A stretch of 64,000 nt of DNA, from the NCBI RefSeq assembly GCF_026262505.1, contig NC_067203.1, positions 5,642,001 through 5,706,000 on the forward strand, in the 5' to 3' direction. A program made the position numbers and the translations under genes. Of this stretch, positions 1-10,600 are shown piece by piece. Each line of letters starts with the position of its first letter. Within the stretch, counting starts at the first letter, position 1. The notes under the pieces are model-generated. The model saw only the letters and a list, made by a program, of their open reading frames with translations. It was not told the origin of the DNA and did no database searches. Origin of the DNA: Trichomonas vaginalis G3. Lineage: Eukaryota; Parabasalia; Trichomonadida; Trichomonadidae.

Positions 1-1740
1 GTTGTTATAGAAAGCATAGTCACTAATGTTGATAAGCAATTTGCACATATGCATGTCAACCTTTGCAAGATTGCATTGTTGGAAGCTGCTCTGACCTATC
101 GATTTAATTAATGTTCCAAACTCGACTTTAGAGAGAGATGTGCATAAATAGAAGCATAATGAGTTGATCTCTGTAACTGTGTTAGGGATTCTAATTGATG
201 ACAATGAATTGCAGTTCATGAAGCATGAGTCTGGGAGTGATGTTATTTTAGAATCTTCAATGTGGACTTCTCTCAAAAATTTGCAGCCATTGAAACTAGA
301 AGCTGAAAGTGTCTTTAATGATGATGTGAAAACTAAACTTTGGAGTTGGTTGCAATTGAGGAATGACATTTCACCGATGGATGAAATTGTATTTGGAAGA
401 TTAACAAATGTTGCACTTCTGCAATCACTGAATGCACCACTGTTGATCTGAGTGAGAGCAGAATCATATGTGAAAACAAATGAAGAAATAAGATTCTTGC
501 CTTTGAATGCATCAGATCCGATCGTTGTGATTGTTGGTGGAATGTTGATATTGACATTAGTATTAGATCCTAAATATTGGGTGACTGTCGTGTTTTCTTT
601 ATCAAGAATCAAGTACTGACTATCGATATAAAATCGAGAATTCGGACTGAAGTGAATATTTGTTCCATCATCAAATATTTTTCCATCTAGTTTTTCGATG
701 CCATCTGGCAACTCAACATCCCTTAAATTAGGACAATTCAGAAAACATCCAGTATTTAATGTTTTTATATTACTTGGAATATCAATGTGACTAATGTTTG
801 TTCCATAGAAGCAATATGATGAAATTGAATTTATATTGCTTGGTAATCGAATCGAATTTAGCTTCCCACAGTCTTCAAACGCATAATCACCAATATATGA
901 GATAGTATCTGGTATATACACTGATTTAAGTGTGGATCCTGCAAAAGAATAAGGAAAAATAGCCCAAAGTGTTGATGGAAATTCAACCGAATCAATAGTG
1001 CAAAATCTAAATGAGGATCCATATGTGCCTTTGACACCGTTTGGAATAACTATATTTCCGGTAGATTTTGCAGGACAGCAGTAGATATACATACTTCTTG
1101 TATCTATCAAGAAATTATTGTCAATTTTGTAATTAGGATTTTCGCTGCTAACAATAATTGTTTCAATCGATGAATCTTCAAATACACCATCACTGAACGT
1201 TTCTACTTTTGCTGGAATTCGAAATGTTTTAAGTGATGATTGTCTTATAAACCATTTTTTTATTTCTGTGAGATTTGAATCCTGGGGAATGTTTATTGAA
1301 TTCAGTTGTTTGCATCCCATGAAACATTGAAATGGTAAAACAGTAACAGATGCTGGTAAATCAAAGTTTTTGATGTTAGTGCTATAAAAGATACTGTCGC
1401 CAAGAGTTGTGACTGAATTTGGTAATTTTATTGAGGTCAATGATGAACATCTTTCAAATACGGATTTTCCAATTATAATAAGTTTCGTGCATACAGAGAG
1501 ATCGACATTATTGAGAAATTTGCATTGGAAAAATGAGTAATCTTGGATCGTTTCGAGTAAAGGATTTGGACCAAAACTGAGTGTCGTGAGAGTGTTTGTG
1601 CACTTCTGGAATGCAGTAACACTTTGTGTGCTTTGAATGACTCTAGTCTTAGAGTTGACAACAATTGTTTCAGCATTCTCTTTAGTTGAGGTTAAATAAA
1701 TAAAGTCATCGCTATAAATACCACCTCCTGTATCACCCAT
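1..1740 (-). CDS. BspA-like leucine-rich repeat protein, C-terminal part outside window
   Basis: The minus strand is open from an ATG at 1740 to the window edge, giving 580 residues with no stop. The translation is a run of TpLRR/LRR_5-type repeats of roughly 23 residues, each with the pattern of a short leucine/isoleucine strand followed by 'P..(I/V)..I....F..C'. Examples are 'IPSNIKTLNTGCFLNC' and 'LPSNINSISSYCFYGT'. The N-terminus (MGDTGGG...) shows no signal peptide. Trichomonads have very large families of these BspA-like proteins, many at the cell surface and linked to adhesion, but non-secreted members are also common. The C-terminus, where a membrane anchor would lie, is not in the window, so location cannot be decided. 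Confidence in family is high; the role in adhesion is only family knowledge. Confidence 0.9.
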   Translation of the reverse strand, partial: MGDTGGGIYSDDFIYLTSTKENAETIVVNSKTRVIQSTQSVTAFQKCTNTLTTLSFGPNPLLETIQDYSFFQCKFLNNVDLSVCTKLIIIGKSVFERCSSLTSIKLPNSVTTLGDSIFYSTNIKNFDLPASVTVLPFQCFMGCKQLNSINIPQDSNLTEIKKWFIRQSSLKTFRIPAKVETFSDGVFEDSSIETIIVSSENPNYKIDNNFLIDTRSMYIYCCPAKSTGNIVIPNGVKGTYGSSFRFCTIDSVEFPSTLWAIFPYSFAGSTLKSVYIPDTISYIGDYAFEDCGKLNSIRLPSNINSISSYCFYGTNISHIDIPSNIKTLNTGCFLNCPNLRDVELPDGIEKLDGKIFDDGTNIHFSPNSRFYIDSQYLILDKENTTVTQYLGSNTNVNINIPPTITTIGSDAFKGKNLISSFVFTYDSALTQINSGAFSDCRSATFVNLPNTISSIGEMSFLNCNQLQSLVFTSSLKTLSASSFNGCKFLREVHIEDSKITSLPDSCFMNCNSLSSIRIPNTVTEINSLCFYLCTSLSKVEFGTLIKSIGQSSFQQCNLAKVDMHMCKLLINISDYAFYNN

Positions 1741-2217
1741 TCTCTACCGAATGTACATTTTTATACTAAAAAGAAACATTTTATATTGAGAAGAATTTGA
1801 ATTTTCGGCACTTTTCATGGGTGAACTTTCTGGCACACTCTCAATTTTTATAATTAAGGTTATTTCTAATCTCTTGTATTGTTTCTTAACATTCATACAA
1901 ATCATATACCAAATGAATTTAAATATGCATATTCTTCTATTCTTGGAAAATGAATTGGAATATTAATCCATTTTCTTCATAGCTTCGTTTTGAAGAGCAC
2001 AAAAGTTTACAATCCTCATGAAATCTACAAATTTTCAAACTATGATATGTATGAGATTTAAATGTATAAGCATTCTAAAATCAATTTAACTTTGAATAAG
2101 AATCGTGTGGTAATTGCTGTTCAATTTCAAATTGTTGAATACATTTTATATTGCGCATGCATAAAGTTACAAATCAGCAAAAAATAAAAATAAATTTATA
2201 TTAAAAAAGATAGAAAT
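1741..2217. other. intergenic, AT-rich
   Basis: This 477-base stretch lies between the start of the BspA-like gene and the end of the next minus-strand gene. It should hold the BspA-like promoter. I see no open frame of note, no RNA gene and no clear repeat. Confidence 0.6.
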
Positions 2218-2673
2218 TTATTTATTCAAGGACCGGAGTAAAGAAGCAGCTTCTTTACCAGTTATAGCAGCTGATCTACCGATATTAATCTTGTAAGCTA
2301 TTGTCGTTTCGAAATCATCGAGAGTATTTTCAAAAATTGCCCCAGAAATAATTTCTCTCTTAAGATTTTCGATTTCAATATCAATGTAATTTCTTATTTT
2401 ATCATTCTCTGCTTCGAATTCTAATTTTGCGATTTCTAATAAAGATTCATTTGGTTTTTTTACCTTTTCTTTATCTTTTTCTACTTTTTGGGAAAGAGCA
2501 ACAATTCCTCTAATTAAAGCATCATCGTAATTTGGCGAATATACTTTATCTGGTAATTTTGAATCGTAAAAACATGCTTGTGGAGGAAGTTCTGGCTGCT
2601 CTTCAACTCCTGCATATGGAAGGCTGTATAAAATAAAATCTTGTTTAAGGGTGCACTTACCACTTTCTGACAT
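2218..2673 (-). CDS. small coiled-coil protein, family unknown
   Basis: A complete 151-residue frame with an ATG at 2673. The first 50 residues are rich in proline and aromatics; residues about 60-120 are charged and heptad-like (many K/E with spaced I/L), suggesting a helical coiled coil. The last 30 residues (...INIGRSAAITGKEAASLLRSL) look like a second helix. No signal peptide or membrane span is visible. It does not match a family I can name; nuclear or complex-subunit roles are possible but unsupported. It lies in the same orientation as the BspA-like gene and diverges from the membrane-protein gene that starts 169 bases to the right. Confidence 0.7.
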   Translation of the reverse strand: MSESGKCTLKQDFILYSLPYAGVEEQPELPPQACFYDSKLPDKVYSPNYDDALIRGIVALSQKVEKDKEKVKKPNESLLEIAKLEFEAENDKIRNYIDIEIENLKREIISGAIFENTLDDFETTIAYKINIGRSAAITGKEAASLLRSLNK

Positions 2674-2676
2674 TTC

Positions 2677-2688
2677 TAGAAATGGTGA
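2677..2688 (-). promoter_or_regulatory. candidate initiator element of the small coiled-coil gene
   Basis: Reading the minus strand, TCACCATTTC lies just upstream of the ATG at 2673. Trichomonad protein genes usually start transcription at an initiator beginning TCA a few bases to about 20 bases before the ATG. The match is short and AT-rich DNA gives chance hits, so this is tentative. Confidence 0.3.
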
Positions 2689-2841
2689 GGGCTTTTAATT
2701 TCTTTTTGATTTATTCAAATTCAATTCAAAATTTTACAAAACGTATATTTTATTGAAAAATAAATCTGAAATTACAACACTTAAATAATATAGATTTTAT
2801 ATTGATTTTTGCGGTTTGAATTTAAAAAATTGTGTTAATTG

Positions 2842-5800
2842 ATGATTTCTCCTGGAGAAAGGTTTGATGCCTTTTCATCCAACCGTCTTAATAAGAAGGA
2901 TAGTGGAGTAGGGTATCAATTATCATCAACATATACAATTGGACCAAAAACTCATGCATTATTTATATTTTTTCATTTATTAAATCGATCTGTTACTAAT
3001 ATGCCGTGGGTGTTTTATATAGCATTGTTTTTTATTATAATTCAGATCCTAACTGGGATGTTTGAACCTTATAATTATGGTATTTGGCAAGGCAAATATC
3101 CAGAACTTAGCACATTTCTTGAAGTATGCACAATCATTGTTCGGTATGTCCCTACCGATGCGTCATCGTTAACAAATTACATAATTTTTTCAATAATTGC
3201 AATAATTACCTTTGCACATTTTATTCTTTTAATAGTAATTGTTTCAAAGCTTAGAGCGCAAAACATACCATCTTGGCAAATGAAAGTTTTCTTCTATTAC
3301 CGTTTTTTAATTTTGCCGATGTTTCAAACTTGTTTTATAACTACAACTGGCAAACATTTACGTGCCATAGTTGAAGAACCAACAGTTTTGAACTTCTTCA
3401 TTTCATTAATTGCTCTACTCGTTTTAATAGTTTTAATAATTATGCAAGTTTTAGCTGCAATTGCTACAGGTACATCACCATCGCCTAATTTATCTAATCC
3501 TCTATCCATTTGGGCACCAAATACAGACGATAGCATCCTTTTTTATGTTTTGTTTATTTTTGAATTTTTAATTGTTGAATTAGAATCAAAAGCAAAGGGT
3601 TTAACACTTAGTATACTGTTAATAGTTAGATGTTCATGTGCGTTAATCCTTTCTATCGTTCATATTGGCAAAATTTATTATATTTCTTTTGGAGCTTATC
3701 AATTCATTACTTCTTTGTTCATGTCATGGAACATTTATATGCTAGTTTTAATTGTTTTATCATTCCATCCAGGAATAATTCCATATTGGACTTGCATTTT
3801 TATTTGGATCTTAGTTCCTTTTATTTTATTCATTTGTTTGAAGATATACACACATATTAGGATTGTTCATGTTCTAATGAGATTGAAGGGAACAAATAAA
3901 GTAGAAACAGTCTCAAAACAAGCAAGTTCAAGTGATGAAGAAGAACTTTTAGGAGTTTATGGTGATATGAAGTTAGGAAACTCAGAAAAGGCTTTATTTA
4001 CAGTAAGAGCAGCATGTATTCTTGGATTAGATACCTTTATTGATGGTTCTTTGGTGAAATATGTAATTCATACTTATGAAAATCTCTCTTTTCAGATGCT
4101 TTACATGTCATTTTTGATCCCTGATAATCTAAACTTGTTAAAACAGATGATAGACTCATATTTATCAAGGAAAAATCCGAAATTTCTTGAAGCCGCAATT
4201 TTATTTCAACTTTTAACTTCAATCCAAGAAAGTTCAAACGAACTAAGTACTTCTATATCCCATGAAATATCAAAGCAAACATTGGCTGGCTTCAAATGCG
4301 AACAAATTTTGACAAAATTTTGGGCAGGTTGTTATAAAGGAGATATAACTCAGATGTCGAGAACAACATTCATGTTATACCAGAATCTTGCGGAGTTATC
4401 TTATAGTTGGAAACAATTAATAATAAGATATCCTTATTCACTTCCAACAATGCGAGAATACATTAAATTCTTAAATGGTGTTGGAAGGCAACACAAAATT
4501 GCTGAAGCTCTCCTCAAAGTTCATCCAAAATTAAATGAACCCTTATCTGCCAACAATCAAGCGATGCAAACTACTGGAGCTGATCCCAATAGTGATATTA
4601 ATATTGCTGTTCTCCATCAATCAATCGAAGATGCTGTCGATAGAAGACCATTATCTTCATTGAACCAAACGAAAGCAAGATTATGGTTTACAATCATTCT
4701 TTCCTTTATTTTCATCTTGTCTGCCATCATTTTGGCCTTTGTTTCAATGCATATGACCTCAAGTATGAGTAATTTCTTGTATTATTCTGATACAACATGT
4801 TCATTGATATTCCATTCACCAAATCTTTTCGAAGAGATTGTTCCAAGTGGAGATAAAGGTCGAGAAACATTCTTCAACCATTCCCAGGTTTTAGACGACG
4901 CAATTACAAATCTTTTACAAGAGATGCCAGATAAAATTCTCAAATCAAACTCAAACCTTACGAACCAGTTATGGAATAAAGTTGAAGAATATTCTGGTCT
5001 GGAAACTACAGGAATCGTGAAATTTTTGAGATTATATTCTTATTACGCAAGATCTGTTCCATTTGTACCAGAAGATGATAATCTTGTATTATTAATGAAG
5101 AATAATACTCTTGGCATCGGATATTCCGTATTTTTAGCTTCAGATGCCGAATTAGTTTCAATTCAAAATATAATTTCGGAATTAGTGAAATATATTCCAA
5201 TATTTTATGGAATCATATGGGGCGTTATGCTTATTATCATGGTTCCTTTAATATTTAGTGCGATGCAGAACGTGAAAACTGAATTGAAATACATTTTCAA
5301 TCTTTACATCACCATTCCACGTTCTTTCATCACAGAATTGATGGATCCAAGCTCAACAAACAAGATTACTGATAATAAAAAGAACATGTTCCTTCAGCAA
5401 GCACTTGCTTCAAATTTAAATCCATTTGATGAAGATGAAAAAGAGCCAGTTAAAGCACAAAAAGAAGTAAAGGGTGTTGATAACTTAAAATTGCTTGTTC
5501 ACGATCAATCATCCGCAGGAACAGTAATTCCTAAATATTTCCAATTGAAAGTTTGGTTGATTGTGGGAAGTATTACGATTATTTTGCTTGTAGCTGCAAC
5601 AGTTGAGGTTTATCTTTTCTCGGGATTTGTAAATGACATGATGATTATGTTCAAAACTCTTCAAATGACTGCAAGAAGAACAACAGGTTGTTCAATAGTT
5701 TTACAAGGAATATTAAGTAATTTTACTTATCTTCCTTATTCATATTGTTCATACAGACTTCAATTAACAAAAGATTTCAACTCAAAATTGCTTTTAGCAA

Positions 5801-7320
5801 CAAGTGGAAGTGAAGTTTCCAAAAAGATGTTGACATCTGATGCTTTCTATAGTTTAGTCCATGACAAAGCATGTACAAATGAATCAGATAGAGCTTGTTG
5901 GCCATTTACTTATATGTTTGATTATTTCATGATTTTGGCATCGAAAGCATATAATTCTTCAATTTCAGAAGATGAAATTAAGGAATTAGTGACATTGTAT
6001 AATGATTTCTTTTATCCTCGTAGTTATCAATTGCATGAAGCTGGATTTCAATTTATAATTTACGAGTTGAAGAACGAAAGAACAATTTTATTAGTTATTT
6101 TCTTTGTTGTTATTTTCCTTGTTTCATTATGTTCATTTGTTTTCTTTTTACCAATCATGAAACAACTTGACGCAACAAAAGAATCCGTAAAACTTCCTCT
6201 CAAATACATCCCTCCAATGAGAGTTCCTGATCTTCCAAAAGTAATGCAGTATTTGCAAGGAGAAGCGGATTGGCACAGAGGCGGAATAATGAATGAAACT
6301 GATACTCGATTAGGAAACTATTTAAATATAATTGAATATCCTCATGCATTGTTTGAGCAAGATAAGTCTCTTTTGTTTGCTAATCCTTCTTTTTATAATT
6401 TGATTGGTGCACCAAGAGAAGCTTGTATTGGTTTATCTCTCGACGCAATTTTCTCGAGATTGATTAATTACAAAAATGATGAAAAACATCCTTTCAACCA
6501 CATTTTGAAGTTCTTCGATGACAATAATAGTATAGACCACTCTTGTCTTCGATTGGTTACACAGTTCGAACGTGGCTCTCATAAAGCGAAAAACGTTGAG
6601 ATTCGAATGTCAAAAATTTTGGCAGAAAATGACAAATACATTTATGCGATGATTTTTGAAGATCTTTCTTATCACGACCACAAAGAAGAGATGATGAGAT
6701 ATGAAAGGCAAGTTGCAGAGAATTTGAAGATGTATGCATTGCCTCAACAACTTTCAAATGTTCTCACAACAGATGGAGAATTAAAATCAAAGACATTTGA
6801 CAGGGCAGTAATGGCATCATTTTCATTAAGTTACGCAACAATAAGAGATGAATATGATGGAGAGCTTGCAGATGGATGTTCCCTTTTCATGAAGGCTGCA
6901 AAGGAAGTATCAGGTGTATTCCCGAACATCGTTAAATTGATACATGAACCTCCTCATTTCGTTTTCATGCAGTTACCAGATGATTCAGACCCAATTGATG
7001 TCCAAACCGTACAAGGTGTTCATTTCATTAATGCAATATATAACTCGTTTAACTCGAGTTCTAATAAGTTCAAACTGTCTACATTGATGCTCGTTGGACA
7101 GATCATTGTGATACCAATGAAGGTGAAACTTCCTGTTTTGGAAGCATTCGGAAATGGATACAAATCTTTGATTTTAAAGAGAGAAAAAATCAAAAATTCT
7201 GGAAAATTTTATGTGACGAAGGAAACTTCCGTTTACTTAAATGACAATAAGAGCTTCACATTAACACTTGATAAGGATTTGGAGCTTGTTTCTATAACTC
7301 CAAAGCATATAGATGAATAA
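2842..7320 (+). CDS. multi-span membrane protein with PAS and degenerate cyclase-like C-terminus
   Basis: I place the start at the ATG at 2842; the in-frame codon before it is TTG. The product is 1,492 residues. The first ~330 residues contain many hydrophobic spans. A soluble stretch follows, then single spans near residues 614-636, 783-808, 901-928 and 1080-1105, with extracytoplasmic-looking loops containing several NxS/T sites and cysteines. A PAS-like domain follows at about 1165-1260 (FEQDKSLLFANPSFYNLIGA). From about residue 1290 the order matches class III nucleotidyl cyclases of trichomonads, with a 'LP..L..VL' helix before the catalytic core. The usual metal-binding aspartate segment is replaced by a FDRAVMASFSLS-like stretch and no later catalytic motif is evident. 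I therefore call it a receptor-like protein with a probably inactive cyclase homology domain. It is intact and in host style. Confidence 0.75.
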   Translation: MISPGERFDAFSSNRLNKKDSGVGYQLSSTYTIGPKTHALFIFFHLLNRSVTNMPWVFYIALFFIIIQILTGMFEPYNYGIWQGKYPELSTFLEVCTIIVRYVPTDASSLTNYIIFSIIAIITFAHFILLIVIVSKLRAQNIPSWQMKVFFYYRFLILPMFQTCFITTTGKHLRAIVEEPTVLNFFISLIALLVLIVLIIMQVLAAIATGTSPSPNLSNPLSIWAPNTDDSILFYVLFIFEFLIVELESKAKGLTLSILLIVRCSCALILSIVHIGKIYYISFGAYQFITSLFMSWNIYMLVLIVLSFHPGIIPYWTCIFIWILVPFILFICLKIYTHIRIVHVLMRLKGTNKVETVSKQASSSDEEELLGVYGDMKLGNSEKALFTVRAACILGLDTFIDGSLVKYVIHTYENLSFQMLYMSFLIPDNLNLLKQMIDSYLSRKNPKFLEAAILFQLLTSIQESSNELSTSISHEISKQTLAGFKCEQILTKFWAGCYKGDITQMSRTTFMLYQNLAELSYSWKQLIIRYPYSLPTMREYIKFLNGVGRQHKIAEALLKVHPKLNEPLSANNQAMQTTGADPNSDINIAVLHQSIEDAVDRRPLSSLNQTKARLWFTIILSFIFILSAIILAFVSMHMTSSMSNFLYYSDTTCSLIFHSPNLFEEIVPSGDKGRETFFNHSQVLDDAITNLLQEMPDKILKSNSNLTNQLWNKVEEYSGLETTGIVKFLRLYSYYARSVPFVPEDDNLVLLMKNNTLGIGYSVFLASDAELVSIQNIISELVKYIPIFYGIIWGVMLIIMVPLIFSAMQNVKTELKYIFNLYITIPRSFITELMDPSSTNKITDNKKNMFLQQALASNLNPFDEDEKEPVKAQKEVKGVDNLKLLVHDQSSAGTVIPKYFQLKVWLIVGSITIILLVAATVEVYLFSGFVNDMMIMFKTLQMTARRTTGCSIVLQGILSNFTYLPYSYCSYRLQLTKDFNSKLLLATSGSEVSKKMLTSDAFYSLVHDKACTNESDRACWPFTYMFDYFMILASKAYNSSISEDEIKELVTLYNDFFYPRSYQLHEAGFQFIIYELKNERTILLVIFFVVIFLVSLCSFVFFLPIMKQLDATKESVKLPLKYIPPMRVPDLPKVMQYLQGEADWHRGGIMNETDTRLGNYLNIIEYPHALFEQDKSLLFANPSFYNLIGAPREACIGLSLDAIFSRLINYKNDEKHPFNHILKFFDDNNSIDHSCLRLVTQFERGSHKAKNVEIRMSKILAENDKYIYAMIFEDLSYHDHKEEMMRYERQVAENLKMYALPQQLSNVLTTDGELKSKTFDRAVMASFSLSYATIRDEYDGELADGCSLFMKAAKEVSGVFPNIVKLIHEPPHFVFMQLPDDSDPIDVQTVQGVHFINAIYNSFNSSSNKFKLSTLMLVGQIIVIPMKVKLPVLEAFGNGYKSLILKREKIKNSGKFYVTKETSVYLNDNKSFTLTLDKDLELVSITPKHIDE

Positions 7321-7658
7321 TTATTTGTTTTTCATGTATGTTTAATAAAGAATTATTTTAATAATATTATGGACCCTGATTTTTACAGGTATCTTACCTG
7401 ATAAATAAAGTTGAATTGGGAATTATGAATAAAAACCATCCAAACTGCCCGGTTTCAAAGATTTGTTATTTGTTGTTGATTTTACACCAGAAATATAACT
7501 GCTTTCATAGAAAAATGAGATTGAATGAAAATTTTCTATTAATTTTTCTGGAATCCTTTATATTTAGTCAAAATTTACTAAAACTATGTAATGTTTTGCA
7601 TAATAATATAATGATTTTTCATTATTTTTAGGTTGGCTGGATAGAGATTTTACAAGCA
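7321..7658. other. intergenic between two plus-strand genes
   Basis: 338 AT-rich bases. A small perfect inverted repeat (CAGGTA...TACCTG) lies near 7388-7402. No gene is seen. A GTATGT sequence near 7336 has no matching trichomonad branch/acceptor block downstream, so I do not call an intron. Confidence 0.5.
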
Positions 7659-10600
7659 ATGAAATCTCGAAGGAAAACAGGCCAAGAAAAGGATAGCAGC
7701 ACCTACCCTCCAAAGAAAATCTTGAGAAGAGGTACTAGAAGAGGTGCTATTTCTTCCTCTGATCCTTCGGATGATGGAAGTCATCAGCCAAGAAGAAATC
7801 AGCTAACTCAGAAAGATATCAAAGCATTTTTCAACAAACAACGCAAGAAAAAAATTGTTCAAACGCCTATTTTCCAAAAAATAAAAAATATTCCTGCATT
7901 TTCCGACTATTATTCAGCTAGTGAGACACATTCTTCATCAGATAATCCTGCCACATCATCAAGTTATTACTACGAAGAAGATTCTTATAGTGATATCCCA
8001 ACACGTACTCAAGAATCAATAGAAACAATGAGTGATAGAGATAATAGTGATGATGAAGCTCAAAAACAGCAAGAAATTCAACTAATTCAAAATTCACAAA
8101 TTCTTCCACAAAATAAGCTTGTTCAACCTGTCTCTGATGATCAATTACTGAAAATAACCAAAAATCTTAGTGATTTTGAGTCAGACTTGAATTCAAATCA
8201 ATTAAGCGAAGAATCTAATTTAATTCCTAGCGAAATACTTGATTCTTCTGTTAATGAGACAAAACATGTGAATAATGATCAAAACATTCAAGAAAAAATA
8301 AATAATATTGAGAATATTTCTGATCAAACAAAAGAATCAAAAGAAATTAATGAATATGTATCAGATTCTTCATATTCTTCTGATTCAGATGAAAAAGAAG
8401 ATAACAAAAAAGTTGGTATCAAACCAATGGAAATAAAACAGCCTGTAGATCCAAAAATCATTCAGAATCCATTTGAAGAGTATCAAGAAGTTATTTTATC
8501 TGCACAAATTTCGAATGAATTTGAAAAAAATATTCCATCTCCAGAAAATGAGAAAAAACAATCAGAATATGAATACTATTATACTTATTCATCAGATGTT
8601 GTAGAAATAACTCCAAACATTGAAGAAAAACAAAATTTGGCTGAAAACAAAGAAAAATCAATTGAAACTGATAAAAAAGTAGAAGAAAAGAAACCTGATT
8701 TACCTAAGCAAGAAGAAACAAAAATAGAAGAAAAGAAAATTGAATTACCAAAACAAAAAGAAACAAAAATAGAAGAAATGAAACCCGAATTACCTAACCA
8801 AGAAGAAAAATCAACAAAACAGATCATAGAAGAAACAAAAATAGAAGAAAAGAAAATTGAATTACCAAAACAAGAAAAAGAACCAACAAAACAGATTCCA
8901 GAAAAACCAAAAATTGAAGAAAAGAGAATTAATTTACCCAAGCAAGAAGAAAAACAAACAAAAATTACTCCAAAACAAAAAGAAACTTCGAGTAAAACAA
9001 ATGTAACAGAAACAAAAATTACTCCAAGTAAAGAAAAGCAATTAAGCAAACTTAAAGAAACAATTGCAAAAGCTAAAACAGAGAAGAAAGAAGAATCTGA
9101 TTATTATTACACGTATTCTTACTCATATTCTTATTCTGAATCAGAAACACCAGAAAAGAAAAAAGAAGATGTTAAACCAATTCAACAAAAAGAACTTAAA
9201 ATTGAACAAAAGCCAGTTTTGGCAACAACAAAAACAATTAGTAAGAAAGCTGGACCAAAGCAAAAGAAAGAAACAAAAATTAGTGCTCAAAAAGAGAAAA
9301 TAGTTCAAAAGAGTGAATCAATTAGTGAAACTTATTCATCTGAAATGGAAGAAACTATACAAAAGAAAGAAATCAAACAAGAACAACCTAAAATTGAACA
9401 AAAACCTGTTTTGGCAGCAACAAAAGCATTGAGTAAGAAAGCAGAACCTCAGCCAAAGATTGTTCAGAAGAAGGAAAAAGAAACAAAAGTTAGTGAAACA
9501 ATAAGCGAAACATATTCGTCAGAAATGGAAGGAACTAAACCGAAGATTGTCCAGAAAAAGGAAGAAATCAAACCAAAACAAAAAGAGAAAGAACCTCCAA
9601 AATCTAAGGCGCAAACAAAGAAAGAACAAAAGACACCATTAAAAGAAACAAAGAAAGAAAAAAAGACACCAGTAAAAGAAACAAAACAAACAAACCCAAT
9701 GATTCAACAGTTGAAAGTTGAATTAATTCAAAGGAGTGAATCAATAAGTGAAACATATTCATCTGAATCAGAAGAGATAAAGGCCGAGAAACATAAAATA
9801 ATAGAACTAATAAACAAACCAATTTTACCAGATATTAAACACATCAAACCAAAGCTAAAACAAGAAATCAAACCACTAACTCCAAAAGCCATTGCAAATG
9901 AAACAAAAATGATTCAAAAAGAAGAATCAAAACCAGAAATTGTTGAAAAGAAAGAAAAAGTTGATCAAAAGGAAGAATCAGAATATGAATATTATTACAC
10001 TTATTCATCAGAAACTGAAGAACAAAAACCAATATCTCAACCAAAAGAAGCAGAAATAAAACCAACAATCATTCAAGGAAAGCCACAAATTGTTGAAAAT
10101 AAAGAAGAAATAAAACCACAGCAAAAATTGGTTAAAACACCAGAAAAAGAAAGTGAATATTCATACTATTACTCTTCTGAAGAAGAACAAAATAATCAAA
10201 AGAAAGAAATAATTACACAAAAACCCATCAATGAGCAGAAACCAGCTAAAGTTGTTGAAAAAGAAAATGAATATTCTTACTATTATTCTTCTGAAGAGGA
10301 ACGAAAACCATTAATTCAACAAAAAGAAACGAAACCAACAATCAATCAACAAAAACCACAAACTATTGAAATTACAGAGGAAATTAAACCAAAAATTGAA
10401 GAAATTGAAGTAAAACCTCAACAAAATTTAGTAAAAATACCTGAAAAAGTAGAAAAAGAAAGTGAATATTCATACTATTACTCTTCAGATGAAGAACCAA
10501 AGAAAGAAATAAAACCACAAAAATCTGTCATTGAACAGAAACCAGAAAAAGCTATCGAAAAAGAAAGTGAATATTCTTACTATTATTCTTCTGAAGAGGA

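Noticed and set aside
7330-7400. Possible intron signal (GTATGT) between the membrane protein and the repeat protein
   Set aside because: The trichomonad branch-point/acceptor block is not found downstream, and both genes are complete without it.
8585-9049. 154-codon antisense frame inside the repeat-protein gene
   Set aside because: A shadow of the K/E-rich coding repeats on the other strand.
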